A stretch of DNA of 64,000 nucleotides from an uncultured Bacteroidales bacterium (GTDB lineage Bacteria > Bacteroidota > Bacteroidia > Bacteroidales > P3), in the NCBI GenBank assembly GCA_900315935.1, contig ONBB01000009.1, positions 1 to 64,000 on the forward strand. The letters are read 5' to 3'. Shown piece by piece: positions 1 to 8,057 of the stretch; within the stretch, counting starts at the first letter, position 1; every line of letters starts with the position of its first letter. The translations under genes and the position numbers were made by a program. The notes under the pieces are model-generated. The model was given only the letters and a program-made list of their open reading frames with translations, searched no databases and was not told the origin of the DNA.

Positions 1-583
1 CACCACGTGGTTCCGCGACTACATCTACATCCCCCTCGGCGGCAGCCGCACCACCAAGTTCAAGGTCATCCGCAACACCTTCATCATCTTCCTCGTCAGT
101 GGCTTCTGGCACGGCGCCAACTGGACCTTCATCGCCTGGGGCCTCTACCACGCCGCCCTCTTCATGCCGCTCATCATCTTGGGCAAGAACCGCAAGTACA
201 CTGACGTGGTGGCCACTGGCCGCTGGCTGCCCAACCTCAGGGAACTGGGGCAGATGGTCTTCACCTTCATGCTGGCCGTCATCGGCTGGGTCATCTTCCG
301 CGCCACCGGCATCCCCAGCGCCATCGGCTACTTCAAGAGCATGCTCTCGGTCGAGACCCTCACCGGATTCTACAAGATATTCTCAGACTCACAAGCATGG
401 CCCATGAATCTGTATATCATGATAATGATAACTGTTGAATGGATAAACCGTACAAAAGAGCATGGCCTAGCCCTACACAACCTACGCCCGAGATGTCTCA
501 GGTGGGCTATCTACTATGTTTTGATTGCCGTTATATTGTTGTTCGGAGCCCAGTCGTCAAACTTTATCTATTTTCAATTTTAG
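1..583 (+). CDS. MBOAT family O-acyltransferase, C-terminal part
   Basis: The reading frame is open from base 2, so the 5' end lies outside the window; about 193 residues are visible. Near the start are the MBOAT hallmarks DYIYIPLGGSR and, some 20 residues on, SGFWHGANWTFIAWGLYH, whose His is the expected catalytic residue. Hydrophobic segments follow. MBOAT proteins of the AlgI type move acyl (usually acetyl) groups across the inner membrane to a polysaccharide. The gene is followed after 11 bases by an SGNH-hydrolase-like protein, the usual partner for periplasmic O-acetylation. Base composition changes inside the gene: GC-rich up to about 370, clearly AT-richer afterwards, as in the next gene. 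The acceptor glycan cannot be told from the sequence. Confidence 0.9.
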   Translation, partial: TTWFRDYIYIPLGGSRTTKFKVIRNTFIIFLVSGFWHGANWTFIAWGLYHAALFMPLIILGKNRKYTDVVATGRWLPNLRELGQMVFTFMLAVIGWVIFRATGIPSAIGYFKSMLSVETLTGFYKIFSDSQAWPMNLYIMIMITVEWINRTKEHGLALHNLRPRCLRWAIYYVLIAVILLFGAQSSNFIYFQF

Positions 584-594
584 AAATGTAGCCC

Positions 595-1602
595 ATGCGA
601 AAATTCCTAATTCACACATTTTTATTCTTCCTACCACTCATCCTTTTAATGGCATATGCACTACCGTTTGTAATGCAGGCAGAATCAATGTGCGACTTGG
701 CTCGTATGTCGGGCACCCGATTCCGCTATGAGCAACAGCCTCCCGACACAATTCATGCACGCGCAGTGTGTACAGATATTGCATTAGGGGAACATCTTCC
801 CGATTCGCTCAAAGGGGACTTCATTTTAATATTGGGAGATAGTTTCTCGAATTCTAATCCAATTTGGCCATACAACAGCAGATGGCACCAATATATGGGC
901 GGATTTCTTGGCCATAGGGTTGTCTCTGTATCCAAAGCAGGAATCAACCCATTCCAACTATTTCTAACTATGCTGAAATATCGTCCAACAGAATTGCCTG
1001 ACACCGTTATTATAGAAACTGTTGAACGTGCTTTTGTTCCGCGCATTATACATTTGGATTTCGACAGCACGCCTACTCCGAACGTATTCAAGAGCCATCG
1101 TATTCCCAAAGCGAGCGTTCATGAAAGGCTTTTAACCTACTACAAAGCCAAACTGAATATCGACCGCCCTGTTCTTACCCTACAACTAGATACGAATCTC
1201 TTTTCCTGCCGCCCCAACAAACTCTACGCATTGAAAGAAGACACAATCCAATATCCTTTCCAAGACGCATCACTTATGCGCAACAATTTCCTGCATTTCG
1301 TCAACCTTGCCTCAAAACAGGGTATTACCGTATTCGTTCTGCTAATACCCGACAAATACACCGTTTACCATCACCGCTGTGTCGAGAATAAATTTATCCA
1401 AAGCTATCGTCTAATGGAGGACTCCTCTATCGTGAATATTTCAGAGCGACTGCTCAACCCACTTCCTCTATTACGCGATCTCGTGACCCAAGGGGAACAA
1501 GATGTCTATCTACCTGACGACTCTCACTTTTCTTCTTTAGCAGCAAAAGAGATTGGACTATTTGTAGCATCCAAGCTACAACCAATGCGTACCCAACAAT
1601 AG
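595..1602 (+). CDS. AlgX/AlgJ-like SGNH-hydrolase protein
   Basis: A 335-residue protein with an N-terminal hydrophobic segment (about residues 4-26) that can be a signal anchor. The core carries GDSFS (Ser83 as likely nucleophile) and near the C-terminus LPDDSHFS (D308-H311), the paired Ser and Asp-x-x-His blocks of SGNH/AlgX-type acetyltransferases. Such proteins act in the periplasm, taking the acetyl group delivered by an MBOAT protein and placing it on a glycan. The MBOAT gene lies just upstream, which supports this role. The gene is much AT-richer than most of the window, suggesting recent exchange together with the 3' end of the MBOAT gene. The exact substrate is unknown; a hydrolase rather than transferase role is possible. 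Confidence 0.7.
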   Translation: MRKFLIHTFLFFLPLILLMAYALPFVMQAESMCDLARMSGTRFRYEQQPPDTIHARAVCTDIALGEHLPDSLKGDFILILGDSFSNSNPIWPYNSRWHQYMGGFLGHRVVSVSKAGINPFQLFLTMLKYRPTELPDTVIIETVERAFVPRIIHLDFDSTPTPNVFKSHRIPKASVHERLLTYYKAKLNIDRPVLTLQLDTNLFSCRPNKLYALKEDTIQYPFQDASLMRNNFLHFVNLASKQGITVFVLLIPDKYTVYHHRCVENKFIQSYRLMEDSSIVNISERLLNPLPLLRDLVTQGEQDVYLPDDSHFSSLAAKEIGLFVASKLQPMRTQQ

Positions 1603-1641
1603 GCTTGTTGAAATATTTTTCTGCATGTAGAAAAAATAATG

Positions 1642-1649
1642 TATCTTTG
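1642..1649 (+). promoter_or_regulatory. -7 box TATCTTTG upstream of the C69 dipeptidase
   Basis: TATCTTTG fits the Bacteroidota -7 consensus TAnnTTTG and lies 33 bases before the start codon at 1682, in an AT-rich stretch after the preceding stop. I do not assign the -33 box with confidence. Confidence 0.65.
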
Positions 1650-1681
1650 CACCGCAATTGTAGAACAAAAACACACCTCGA

Positions 1682-3256
1682 ATGAAGCGATTATTTATAC
1701 TCTTACTCATGGCGCTGCCGCTGTTTGCCGGCGCACAAATCAATCAGAAAGAGAGCTGCACCTCCATCATGGTGGGCAAGCAGGCTAGCGCCGACGGCAG
1801 CGTCATCACCTCGCACACCTGCGACGGACGCTACCGCACCTGGCTCAGCATCGAACCCGCCGCCGACCACGACCTCACGGCGCTCCACACCGTGCGCCGC
1901 GGCACCATGCACACCGCCTTCCGCACCGACACCACCGGCATCCGCATCACCGGCACAATCCCCCAGGCGGCCCATACCTACGCCTACCTCAACACCGCCT
2001 ACCCCTGCCTCAACGAGAAGCAGCTGGCCATAGGCGAGACCACCTTCGGCGGCCCCGACACACTGCGCAACCCTGACGGCATGTTCACCATCGAGGAGCT
2101 GCAGCGCGTGGCTCTCCAACGGTGCACCACCGCCCGCCAGGCCATACGCCTCATCGGCGACCTCATCCGCCTCTGCGGCTACGGCGACGCCGGCGAGTGC
2201 ATCACCATCGCCGACAAGAAAGAGGTGTGGCAGATGGAAATCCTCGGCTGCGGCAAGCGTGAAATCGGCGGCGTATGGGTGGCCCAGCGCGTGCCCGACG
2301 GGCATGTGGCCGTCAGTGCAAACATTCCTCGCATCGGCAGCCTGCAGCGCGAGAATCCCGACTATTTCATGTGCTCCGACAATGTCGAGGCCGTAGCCCG
2401 CAAATATAAACTCTGGGACGGCCGCGGCGAGTTCATCTTCTGGAAAGCCTTCTGCCCCGACTATGCCGGAGGCAAGAACTTCCGCGAGCGCGAATGGTTC
2501 ATCCTCAGCTCGTTGGCTCCCTCGCTCGGCCTGCGCCGCGATGCCAAGGAGCTGCCCTTCAGCGTCAAGCCCGACAAGAAAGTCTCCGCCCAGGAGGTGA
2601 TGGCCCTGCTGCGCTCCACCTACGAGGGCACCGAGCTCGACATGACGCGCAACGTGCAGATGGTCGTCGAGAAGAAAGACAAGCACGGCCTCAAATACAA
2701 AGACACCATCGTCAGCCCCGTGGCCAACCCCTGGCTTAACGGCAACATGCAGAAGACCCTCAACCACATAGCCCCCGGCACCATCGACTTCGTGCGCACG
2801 GTGAGCGTGGCCTGGTGCTCCTACAGCTGGGTGGCGCAGCTGCGCGACTGGCTGCCCGACGAGGTGGGCGGTGTCGCCTGGCTCTCGTTCGACAATCCCG
2901 GCCAGTCGCCCCGCATCCCCATCTTCTGCGGCAACACCCGCCTGCCCAACGCCTTCGGCCTCTGCGGCCAGAAGAAGTACGACGAGCAGGCCGCCCTCTG
3001 GCAGTTCCGCCGCGCCAACAAGCTGGCCACCGTCGGCTGGCAGCGCACCAAGAAAGGTATGCTCGACGAGGTGCTGCGCCTCGAGAAGGAAGCCTTCGAC
3101 GGCCTCAACACCCTCGAGCCCACACTCAAGAACAGCCACCCTTCCCGCTGGGCCGACCTCCTGAACGACTACACCTACCGCACCTACGACCACGCCGCCC
3201 TCGCCTGGAGCCAGCTCGAAGCCCAGTACTGGCACATGTTCGGCATGGGATTCTAG
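1682..3256 (+). CDS. Secreted C69 family dipeptidase
   Basis: A 524-residue protein. Residues 1-18 form a signal peptide ending in AGA, followed by QINQKESCTSIMVGK. Cys26 in this ESCTSIMVGK block is the N-terminal nucleophile of peptidase family C69 (U34, PepD-like), and ADGSVITSHTCDG follows as in the family. C69 enzymes cleave dipeptides; in Bacteroidales the exported versions act in the periplasm on peptides from protein degradation. Full length compares well with family members. It has its own promoter-like -7 box and stands before the HEPN/MNT pair, to which it has no evident functional link. Confidence 0.9.
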   Translation: MKRLFILLLMALPLFAGAQINQKESCTSIMVGKQASADGSVITSHTCDGRYRTWLSIEPAADHDLTALHTVRRGTMHTAFRTDTTGIRITGTIPQAAHTYAYLNTAYPCLNEKQLAIGETTFGGPDTLRNPDGMFTIEELQRVALQRCTTARQAIRLIGDLIRLCGYGDAGECITIADKKEVWQMEILGCGKREIGGVWVAQRVPDGHVAVSANIPRIGSLQRENPDYFMCSDNVEAVARKYKLWDGRGEFIFWKAFCPDYAGGKNFREREWFILSSLAPSLGLRRDAKELPFSVKPDKKVSAQEVMALLRSTYEGTELDMTRNVQMVVEKKDKHGLKYKDTIVSPVANPWLNGNMQKTLNHIAPGTIDFVRTVSVAWCSYSWVAQLRDWLPDEVGGVAWLSFDNPGQSPRIPIFCGNTRLPNAFGLCGQKKYDEQAALWQFRRANKLATVGWQRTKKGMLDEVLRLEKEAFDGLNTLEPTLKNSHPSRWADLLNDYTYRTYDHAALAWSQLEAQYWHMFGMGF

Positions 3257-3302
3257 GCGCTCCTACACAATATTCCCGCGAAAAACACGTTATCGCAACG
3301 CA

Positions 3303-3695
3303 ATGGACAAGGAAGAAAAGGTAAAATACTGGCTGGATATTGCGGAGTATGACCTAGAGACCGCCGAAGCCATGTACAGCACAGGACGCTGGCTGTATGT
3401 TGCATTCATGTGCCACCAGGTGATAGAGAAAACGCTGAAGGCTTGCTGGTGTGCTACCCAAAGCGAAGACCCGCCATATATACACAACCACAAGCGGCTT
3501 GCCGCGGGATGTGGCCTCTATGAAAATATGTCGGAAGACCAGAGGGACTTCCTTGAAACCATCATGTTATACAACATCGAGGCACGCTATCCCGAAAGCA
3601 AGGACGCACTGGCGCGGAAGCTGGGCAAGGATGTTTGCCGGACATTAATTGACAAAACAAAAACACTGCACCAATGGATAACAGAACGCTGTTGA
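3303..3695 (+). CDS. HEPN domain protein
   Basis: A 130-residue all-helical protein of the HEPN superfamily (the PF05168-like kind): WLDIAEYDLETAEAM, then CHQVIEKTLKACW, and IEARYPESKD near the C-terminus are typical. It overlaps the next gene, a minimal nucleotidyltransferase, by 22 bases, the standard order of HEPN-MNT pairs. In several pairs of this kind the HEPN protein is a toxin (RNase) and the MNT protein neutralises it by nucleotidylation. The classic R-x4-6-H RNase motif is not clear here: the only Arg-His pair (R29, H38) is spaced wider, so ribonuclease activity is uncertain. The start ATG at 3303 is the first in frame. Confidence 0.8.
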   Translation: MDKEEKVKYWLDIAEYDLETAEAMYSTGRWLYVAFMCHQVIEKTLKACWCATQSEDPPYIHNHKRLAAGCGLYENMSEDQRDFLETIMLYNIEARYPESKDALARKLGKDVCRTLIDKTKTLHQWITERC

Positions 3696-3991
3696 ACCGC
3701 GACGAGGCACTCGACCTAGTCCGCCAGTACAAGCGTCTGATAGCTCGCCACTTTGCCGATGAGCCACAGGTGTTTATGTACGGATCCTACTCGCACGGCC
3801 ACCCCACCGCTGAGAGCGACATTGACGTGGCCGTCATCGTCCCTTCGTATGGCGACCGCAAGTTCGAGATTTCCAAGCAGCTCTGGCGCGACGTTGACCA
3901 AGTCAGCCTCCTCATCGAGCCCGTGCTGATGGAGGCCAATTCCCCGTCTCCGCTCTACGACAGCGTTATGCGCACGGGCGTTGCAGTGTAA
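3674..3991 (+). CDS. Minimal nucleotidyltransferase (MNT)
   Basis: A 105-residue protein with the polymerase-beta-type motif GSx10DxD: G37-S38 followed by D49 and D51 (GSYSHG...SDIDVAV). A further acidic residue of the triad is expected in the strand near VSLLIEPVLM (Glu). It overlaps the HEPN gene by 22 bases, which implies coupled translation. MNT proteins of such pairs transfer nucleotides to the HEPN partner; this is established for some HEPN/MNT systems and inferred here. The small size matches the family. Confidence 0.85.
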   Translation: MDNRTLLNRDEALDLVRQYKRLIARHFADEPQVFMYGSYSHGHPTAESDIDVAVIVPSYGDRKFEISKQLWRDVDQVSLLIEPVLMEANSPSPLYDSVMRTGVAV

Positions 3992-4018
3992 ATTACAACC
4001 AACACAACGTTATTGGAC

Positions 4019-5764
4019 ATGAAGTTACGCTCATTGACTTTCATCCTGTTATGCCTCATGCCTCTGTTGGCGGCAGCGCAGAATGTGAAGATATCGAAGG
4101 ATGCCAATCGGTTTACCTACTGGCAGTTCGAATACGGCGAGAAGACCGACACTTCATGCATCGAGGTGTGGCTCAACGACGGCGTGGCAAGCATAGAGAC
4201 ACCCGGCATCGAGGGAACGCCGGTTCAGGGCTATGCCCCGACGCATACCTATATCGACTACCCCGACGACAGCATCACCGTTTCCGTCAGCTACCCCGAC
4301 AGCAGCTACTACTATCGCACCGCGCTTTCGCGTAGCGACATAGAGTGGAAGGTGGAAGGCCCGGCCAAGGAGCGGAAATACACCTGCTCCATCAACAGCA
4401 ACACCCTCGTCTTCGTGATGGACGAAACCGTGGAGCAGAACGCCACCCCTCTGCCGTACTATGGCCTGGCGAAAGGCGTGCTTCGCAGCTTCACCCGCAA
4501 CGGACAGCTGCGGATAAAGCTTGCCAAGAGCACATGGATAAACAATGCCCCATGGCCCGGTATCGGGGCGATGGGCCGCCGCGTGACGCCACGCGAACTC
4601 GACCGCATCATGAAGGAGCGCCTGGTGGTTACCACCCGCGTCTTCGACCGCGCGCAGCTGCACTGGGGTGCCAAGAACGCCTATTTCGAAGGCAGCCACG
4701 ACCGATTCTCCTCGTCGGTGCTCCTGCCTTTCGACACCCTCGTCCACTATGCCGGCGGCACCCTCGTCCTCAAGCGCATGCGTCTGCCCGACCTCCCCGC
4801 CCACTACCAGCACTTCGTCGAGCTGCACCAGCAGAGCAACGGCGACGCCTACGACCGCACGGGCTCCGTATTCATCATCCCGACCGATGGCTCGGTGCAC
4901 CATAATTTCTTCGACGGCGTCAACTGGCACCCCGACTCGCTGCCCACCTTCACCGGCCGCGACGGCCAGCGCTACCAGGGCATGATGGCCACCCATACCT
5001 ACCAACCGCCCGTCGAGTGGGTGCGATTCTTCACCCCCTTCGGCGTGGGCCACTTCAACGAGCGGATGAAAGACTTCGGCATCGACTGGCGTGGCGAGAC
5101 CTATTACCGCCAGGAAATCACCGACGTGTACCGTGGCGGCGACGTCATCGTCGGCGCCTGGATAGGCAACTACGACGGCGGCGGCCACCTCATCACCCTC
5201 GACATCAAGTCGTACCCCAACGACTACACCACCCAGAATTCAGAATCCAAAATCCAGAAATCGGCCGTGCCCCTCTTCAACACCTGCAACGTGCTGGAGA
5301 TGGCCGGGCAGAACTACGGCAAGCTGTTCGGCACCGATTCGCTGACCGTTACCTTCCGCATCCAGCCCCGACATTTCACACGCGACACCCTTAAATCCGC
5401 CCGCCTACGCTACATCAGCACCGGCCACGGTGGCTGGGGCGAGGGCGACGAGTTCGTGCCCAAAACCAACACTATCCTCATCGACGGCAAGCCCGCCTTC
5501 ACCCACACCCCTTGGCGGCAGGACTGTGGCTGCTACCGCGACCTCAACCCCGTCTCCGGCAACTTCTGGAACGGCCTCAGCAGCTCCGACTTCTCGCGCA
5601 GCGGCTGGTGCCCCGGCACCGCCACACAGCCCGTCTATTTCGACATGAGCCCCTGGGCCGACGGCCGCGAGCACACCCTCACCGTCGCCATCCCGCAGGG
5701 CAAGCCCGTCGAGGGCATGTTCTCCCACTGGGCCGTCAGCGGAGTGCTCATCATTGAATACTAG
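4019..5764 (+). CDS. Secreted PNGase F-like glycoamidase
   Basis: A 581-residue protein starting at ATG 4019 (a TTG six bases upstream is in frame but less likely), with a signal peptide ending in LLAAAQ. The C-terminal half carries PNGase F blocks: STGHGGWGEGDEF around residue 465, then DCGCYRDLNPVSGNFWNG and SGWCPGTATQP. These match the two-domain catalytic core of peptide-N-glycosidase F, which cuts N-glycans from asparagine. The roughly 200 residues before the core resemble the extra N-terminal domain of the longer PNGase F type. Export suggests action on host or dietary glycoproteins. An in-frame word repeat (5233-5260, QNSESKIQKS) sits between conserved parts. The next gene starts five bases after the stop. 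Confidence 0.85.
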   Translation: MKLRSLTFILLCLMPLLAAAQNVKISKDANRFTYWQFEYGEKTDTSCIEVWLNDGVASIETPGIEGTPVQGYAPTHTYIDYPDDSITVSVSYPDSSYYYRTALSRSDIEWKVEGPAKERKYTCSINSNTLVFVMDETVEQNATPLPYYGLAKGVLRSFTRNGQLRIKLAKSTWINNAPWPGIGAMGRRVTPRELDRIMKERLVVTTRVFDRAQLHWGAKNAYFEGSHDRFSSSVLLPFDTLVHYAGGTLVLKRMRLPDLPAHYQHFVELHQQSNGDAYDRTGSVFIIPTDGSVHHNFFDGVNWHPDSLPTFTGRDGQRYQGMMATHTYQPPVEWVRFFTPFGVGHFNERMKDFGIDWRGETYYRQEITDVYRGGDVIVGAWIGNYDGGGHLITLDIKSYPNDYTTQNSESKIQKSAVPLFNTCNVLEMAGQNYGKLFGTDSLTVTFRIQPRHFTRDTLKSARLRYISTGHGGWGEGDEFVPKTNTILIDGKPAFTHTPWRQDCGCYRDLNPVSGNFWNGLSSSDFSRSGWCPGTATQPVYFDMSPWADGREHTLTVAIPQGKPVEGMFSHWAVSGVLIIEY

Positions 5765-5768
5765 CACC

Positions 5769-7013
5769 ATGAAAAGACTCCGCATCAGCCTCATCTGCGC
5801 CAGCCTGATTTTCAATTTTCTATTTTCTATTTTCAATTCTGCACAGGCCCAGCAGCTGAAGCTCATCTTCGCCGGCGACCTCATGGGGCACACGCCGCAG
5901 CACAAGGCCGCCCTCACTGCCGACGGCACCTACGACTACACGCCCTGCTTCCGCTACGTGAGCGACTACATCCGCAGCGCCGACCTGGCCATCCTCAACC
6001 TCGAGGTAACGCTCGCCGGACCGCCCTACACGGGCTACCCCCAGTTCTCGTCGCCGCGCGAGCTGGCCGTGGCCGCCAAGGAGGCCGGCTTCGACATCTT
6101 CACCACCGCCAACAACCACTGCATGGATCGCGGCAAGGCGGGTCTGGAGCGCACCCTGCGCGTGCTCGACACCCTCGGCATACCCCACCTCGGCACCTAC
6201 CGCGACCGGCAGCAGCGCGACCAGGAGCACCCGCTCATCGTCAACCGCAACGGCATCCGCCTCGCACTGCTCACCTACACCTACGGCACCAACGGCATCC
6301 CCGCCGTCAGCCCCAACGTGGTCAACCTCATCGACACCGCCGACATGGCGCGCGACCTGGCCGTGGCCCGCCTACGGGGAGCCGACTTCATCATCACCCT
6401 CATCCACTGGGGCATCGAGTACGCTGTCAAGGCCAACCGCGAGCAGGAGGCGACCGCCCGCTGGCTGCTCGAGCACGGCTGCGACGCCGTCATCGGCGGC
6501 CACCCCCACGTGGTGCAGAATTTTACTATGGACGCCATCCCCGACAACACGCGCTACCCCGAAATCGTAGTCTACTCCATGGGCAACCTGGTCAGCAACC
6601 AGCGCGACGTCAACACCGACGGCGGCATTATGATCGAACTCAACCTCCAAAAGACTCGCAATTCAGAAATCAAGATTCAGAACTGCCAGTACATGCCCTA
6701 CTGGGTGCACCGCGGCACCATCGACAGCCTCTACCAATATTATATCCTCCCCTCGACCGACGCCGTGGAGCATCCCGACCTCTACCAAATCGGCGGCGAC
6801 GACCTCAAAGCCCTGCAACGCTTCTCCGAGAACACCCGCAAGCGGCTGGACGACTGCGCCCTGCCCAATGGGAGCAACATCACCGAGCGCCGCTTCTACC
6901 GCCGCGGGCGACCCAAGCCCACCCCCTTCCCCCTCCGCACACAGTTCCGCGCCGCGCGCAAGAACGACCCCCTCCGCCCGCTGATGCAAGAAAAGAAGCC
7001 CGCCTGGTACTAA
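5769..7013 (+). CDS. CapA family metallophosphatase-like protein
   Basis: A 414-residue exported protein. Family blocks of CapA (PGA_cap, PF09587) are present: IFAGDLMGH at the mature N-terminus, TTANNHCMDRG, and GGHPHVVQ, which supply the metal ligands of a calcineurin-like fold. CapA proteins were first linked to poly-gamma-glutamate capsules, but in Bacteroidales the role of single CapA-like proteins is unknown. The ATG at 5769 begins a signal peptide; a TTG at 5754 in frame is unlikely because it overlaps the preceding gene. The h-region contains the repeated phrase FNFLFSIFNS, encoded by TTTTCAATTTTC-type words, and a second word repeat lies at 6655-6690 (RNSEIKIQN). The gene follows PNGase F closely and is probably cotranscribed. 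Confidence 0.85.
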   Translation: MKRLRISLICASLIFNFLFSIFNSAQAQQLKLIFAGDLMGHTPQHKAALTADGTYDYTPCFRYVSDYIRSADLAILNLEVTLAGPPYTGYPQFSSPRELAVAAKEAGFDIFTTANNHCMDRGKAGLERTLRVLDTLGIPHLGTYRDRQQRDQEHPLIVNRNGIRLALLTYTYGTNGIPAVSPNVVNLIDTADMARDLAVARLRGADFIITLIHWGIEYAVKANREQEATARWLLEHGCDAVIGGHPHVVQNFTMDAIPDNTRYPEIVVYSMGNLVSNQRDVNTDGGIMIELNLQKTRNSEIKIQNCQYMPYWVHRGTIDSLYQYYILPSTDAVEHPDLYQIGGDDLKALQRFSENTRKRLDDCALPNGSNITERRFYRRGRPKPTPFPLRTQFRAARKNDPLRPLMQEKKPAWY

Positions 7014-7047
7014 ACAAGAAGTCAACAACGTAAAACCCATATCCATC

Positions 7048-7587
7048 ATGAAGCGAATCCTCACCATGGCCCTCATGGCCCTCCTCGCCGGCGGCGCCTG
7101 CGCGCAGCACGGCAACTGCGGCAACTGCCCCAACCACGCCAAGCACCGCGGCCACCACGCCCAGCAACGCAGCACCGAGCTGCAGTACAACGCCGACGGC
7201 ATCGAACTCACCCTCGTCCGCGCTTTCCCCACCGTGAAGAGCGTCAACAAAACCGACAAATGGACCGAAGCCTACGATGCCAACAAGAAACTCCTCGGCT
7301 ACGCCGTCTACTCCAAACCCGCCTCCGACGGCATCCGTGGCTACGCCGGCGAGACACCCGTCCTCGTCGCCCTCACCCCCAAGAAAGTCATCGCCGGGGT
7401 CTACCTCCTGCCCAACCTCGAGACACCGCGCTACGTGAAGAGCGTCGCCGACGCCGGCTTCTTCAACCACTGGAACGGACTCACCGTCAAGAAAGCCCTC
7501 AAAAAAGAGGTCGACGCCGTCAGCGGCGCCACCATGACCTCCACCTCCGTAGCCAAGAGCGTGCGTGCCGCGCTGGAGAAACTCTGA
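7048..7587 (+). CDS. Exported FMN-binding domain protein
   Basis: A 179-residue protein with a signal peptide (to about residue 19, GGACAQ), a Cys/His-rich segment (HGNCGNCPNHAKHRGHH) and an FMN-binding domain (PF04205). The flavinylation motif SGATMTS (159-165) is intact; T164 should carry FMN as a phosphoester added by an ApbE flavin transferase. Single FMN-binding-domain proteins serve as extracytosolic electron carriers. No ApbE, Rnf or Nqr gene is in the window. The His/Cys-rich stretch could bind a metal; that is inference. A strong terminator follows. Confidence 0.85.
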   Translation: MKRILTMALMALLAGGACAQHGNCGNCPNHAKHRGHHAQQRSTELQYNADGIELTLVRAFPTVKSVNKTDKWTEAYDANKKLLGYAVYSKPASDGIRGYAGETPVLVALTPKKVIAGVYLLPNLETPRYVKSVADAGFFNHWNGLTVKKALKKEVDAVSGATMTSTSVAKSVRAALEKL

Positions 7588-7627
7588 CCCTCCAGCACAT
7601 CGCCCCCCCCCCTGCCGCCCCTGCCGT

Positions 7628-7655
7628 CCCCGCTCCCGCGGGGGCGGCTTTTTTT
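7628..7655 (+). terminator. Rho-independent terminator
   Basis: A GC hairpin (CCGCTCCC / GGGGGCGG) is followed by seven T. It lies 40 bases after the stop of the FMN-binding protein gene and is nearly identical to the hairpin at 8647-8672. Confidence 0.85.
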
Positions 7656-7656
7656 G

Positions 7657-7736
7657 TCCCCGCCCATCCCCCAACCAAGGCCCAAGAGAAGATTAAGAGA
7701 GGCAAAACCTATAGCTTTCTATCCGCTGACAATCAG
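7657..7736 (+). repeat. Intergenic repeat GGCAAAACCTATAGC, copy 1
   Basis: The block from CCCGCCCATCCCCC through AAGAGAGGCAAAACCTATAG and on to ATCAG recurs at 8674-8753 (same strand) and, for its second half, at 17764-17825 (opposite strand). The core AAGAGAGGCAAAACCTATAG is identical in all three. Each copy points towards the start of the next gene. Confidence 0.8.
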
Positions 7737-7880
7737 TTAGTTGCAATCGGCCGATTTCACACTCGTTTTCCAAAAAGGTGCCAAAAAATTGCATACGTTT
7801 GCACATGCGTATATACCGCTGGTTTCCAGATTATTGCAACTAAAATACAACTTTTTTTTCGTAATGTGGATTTTTTTATG

Positions 7881-7888
7881 TAAATTTG
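7881..7888 (+). promoter_or_regulatory. -7 box TAAATTTG
   Basis: Matches TAnnTTTG and is followed by CACCG, as at other promoters of this window. It would give a leader of roughly 165 bases for the lipoprotein gene at 8058. Confidence 0.5.
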
Positions 7889-8057
7889 CACCGTCAAAAC
7901 ATACTTGTAGCAGGGAGGAATGTTAAAAATTATTAAATCTTGCACCCCCGTGCAAATTTTGGCAAAAAAGTGAGTATTATATATATGTGGGCATGTTTGC
8001 AGCCAGCCCCGATGAAGCAACCCGAAGTCGAACCCAACATTTAAAAGAACAACAACT

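Larger units (their letters stand above)
7588..8057. other. Intergenic region: terminator, repeat, promoter
   Basis: This 470-base gap holds the terminator, the first copy of the GGCAAAACCTATAGC repeat, then an AT-rich part with the -7 box at 7881. From 7890 to 8057 I see a long leader with no credible ORF. Confidence 0.6.

Noticed and set aside
1703..3235. Long minus-strand open frame opposite the C69 dipeptidase
   Set aside because: It has the Val/Gly/Ala/Leu bias of antisense frames in GC3-rich DNA, no family blocks, and the plus strand carries a complete enzyme.
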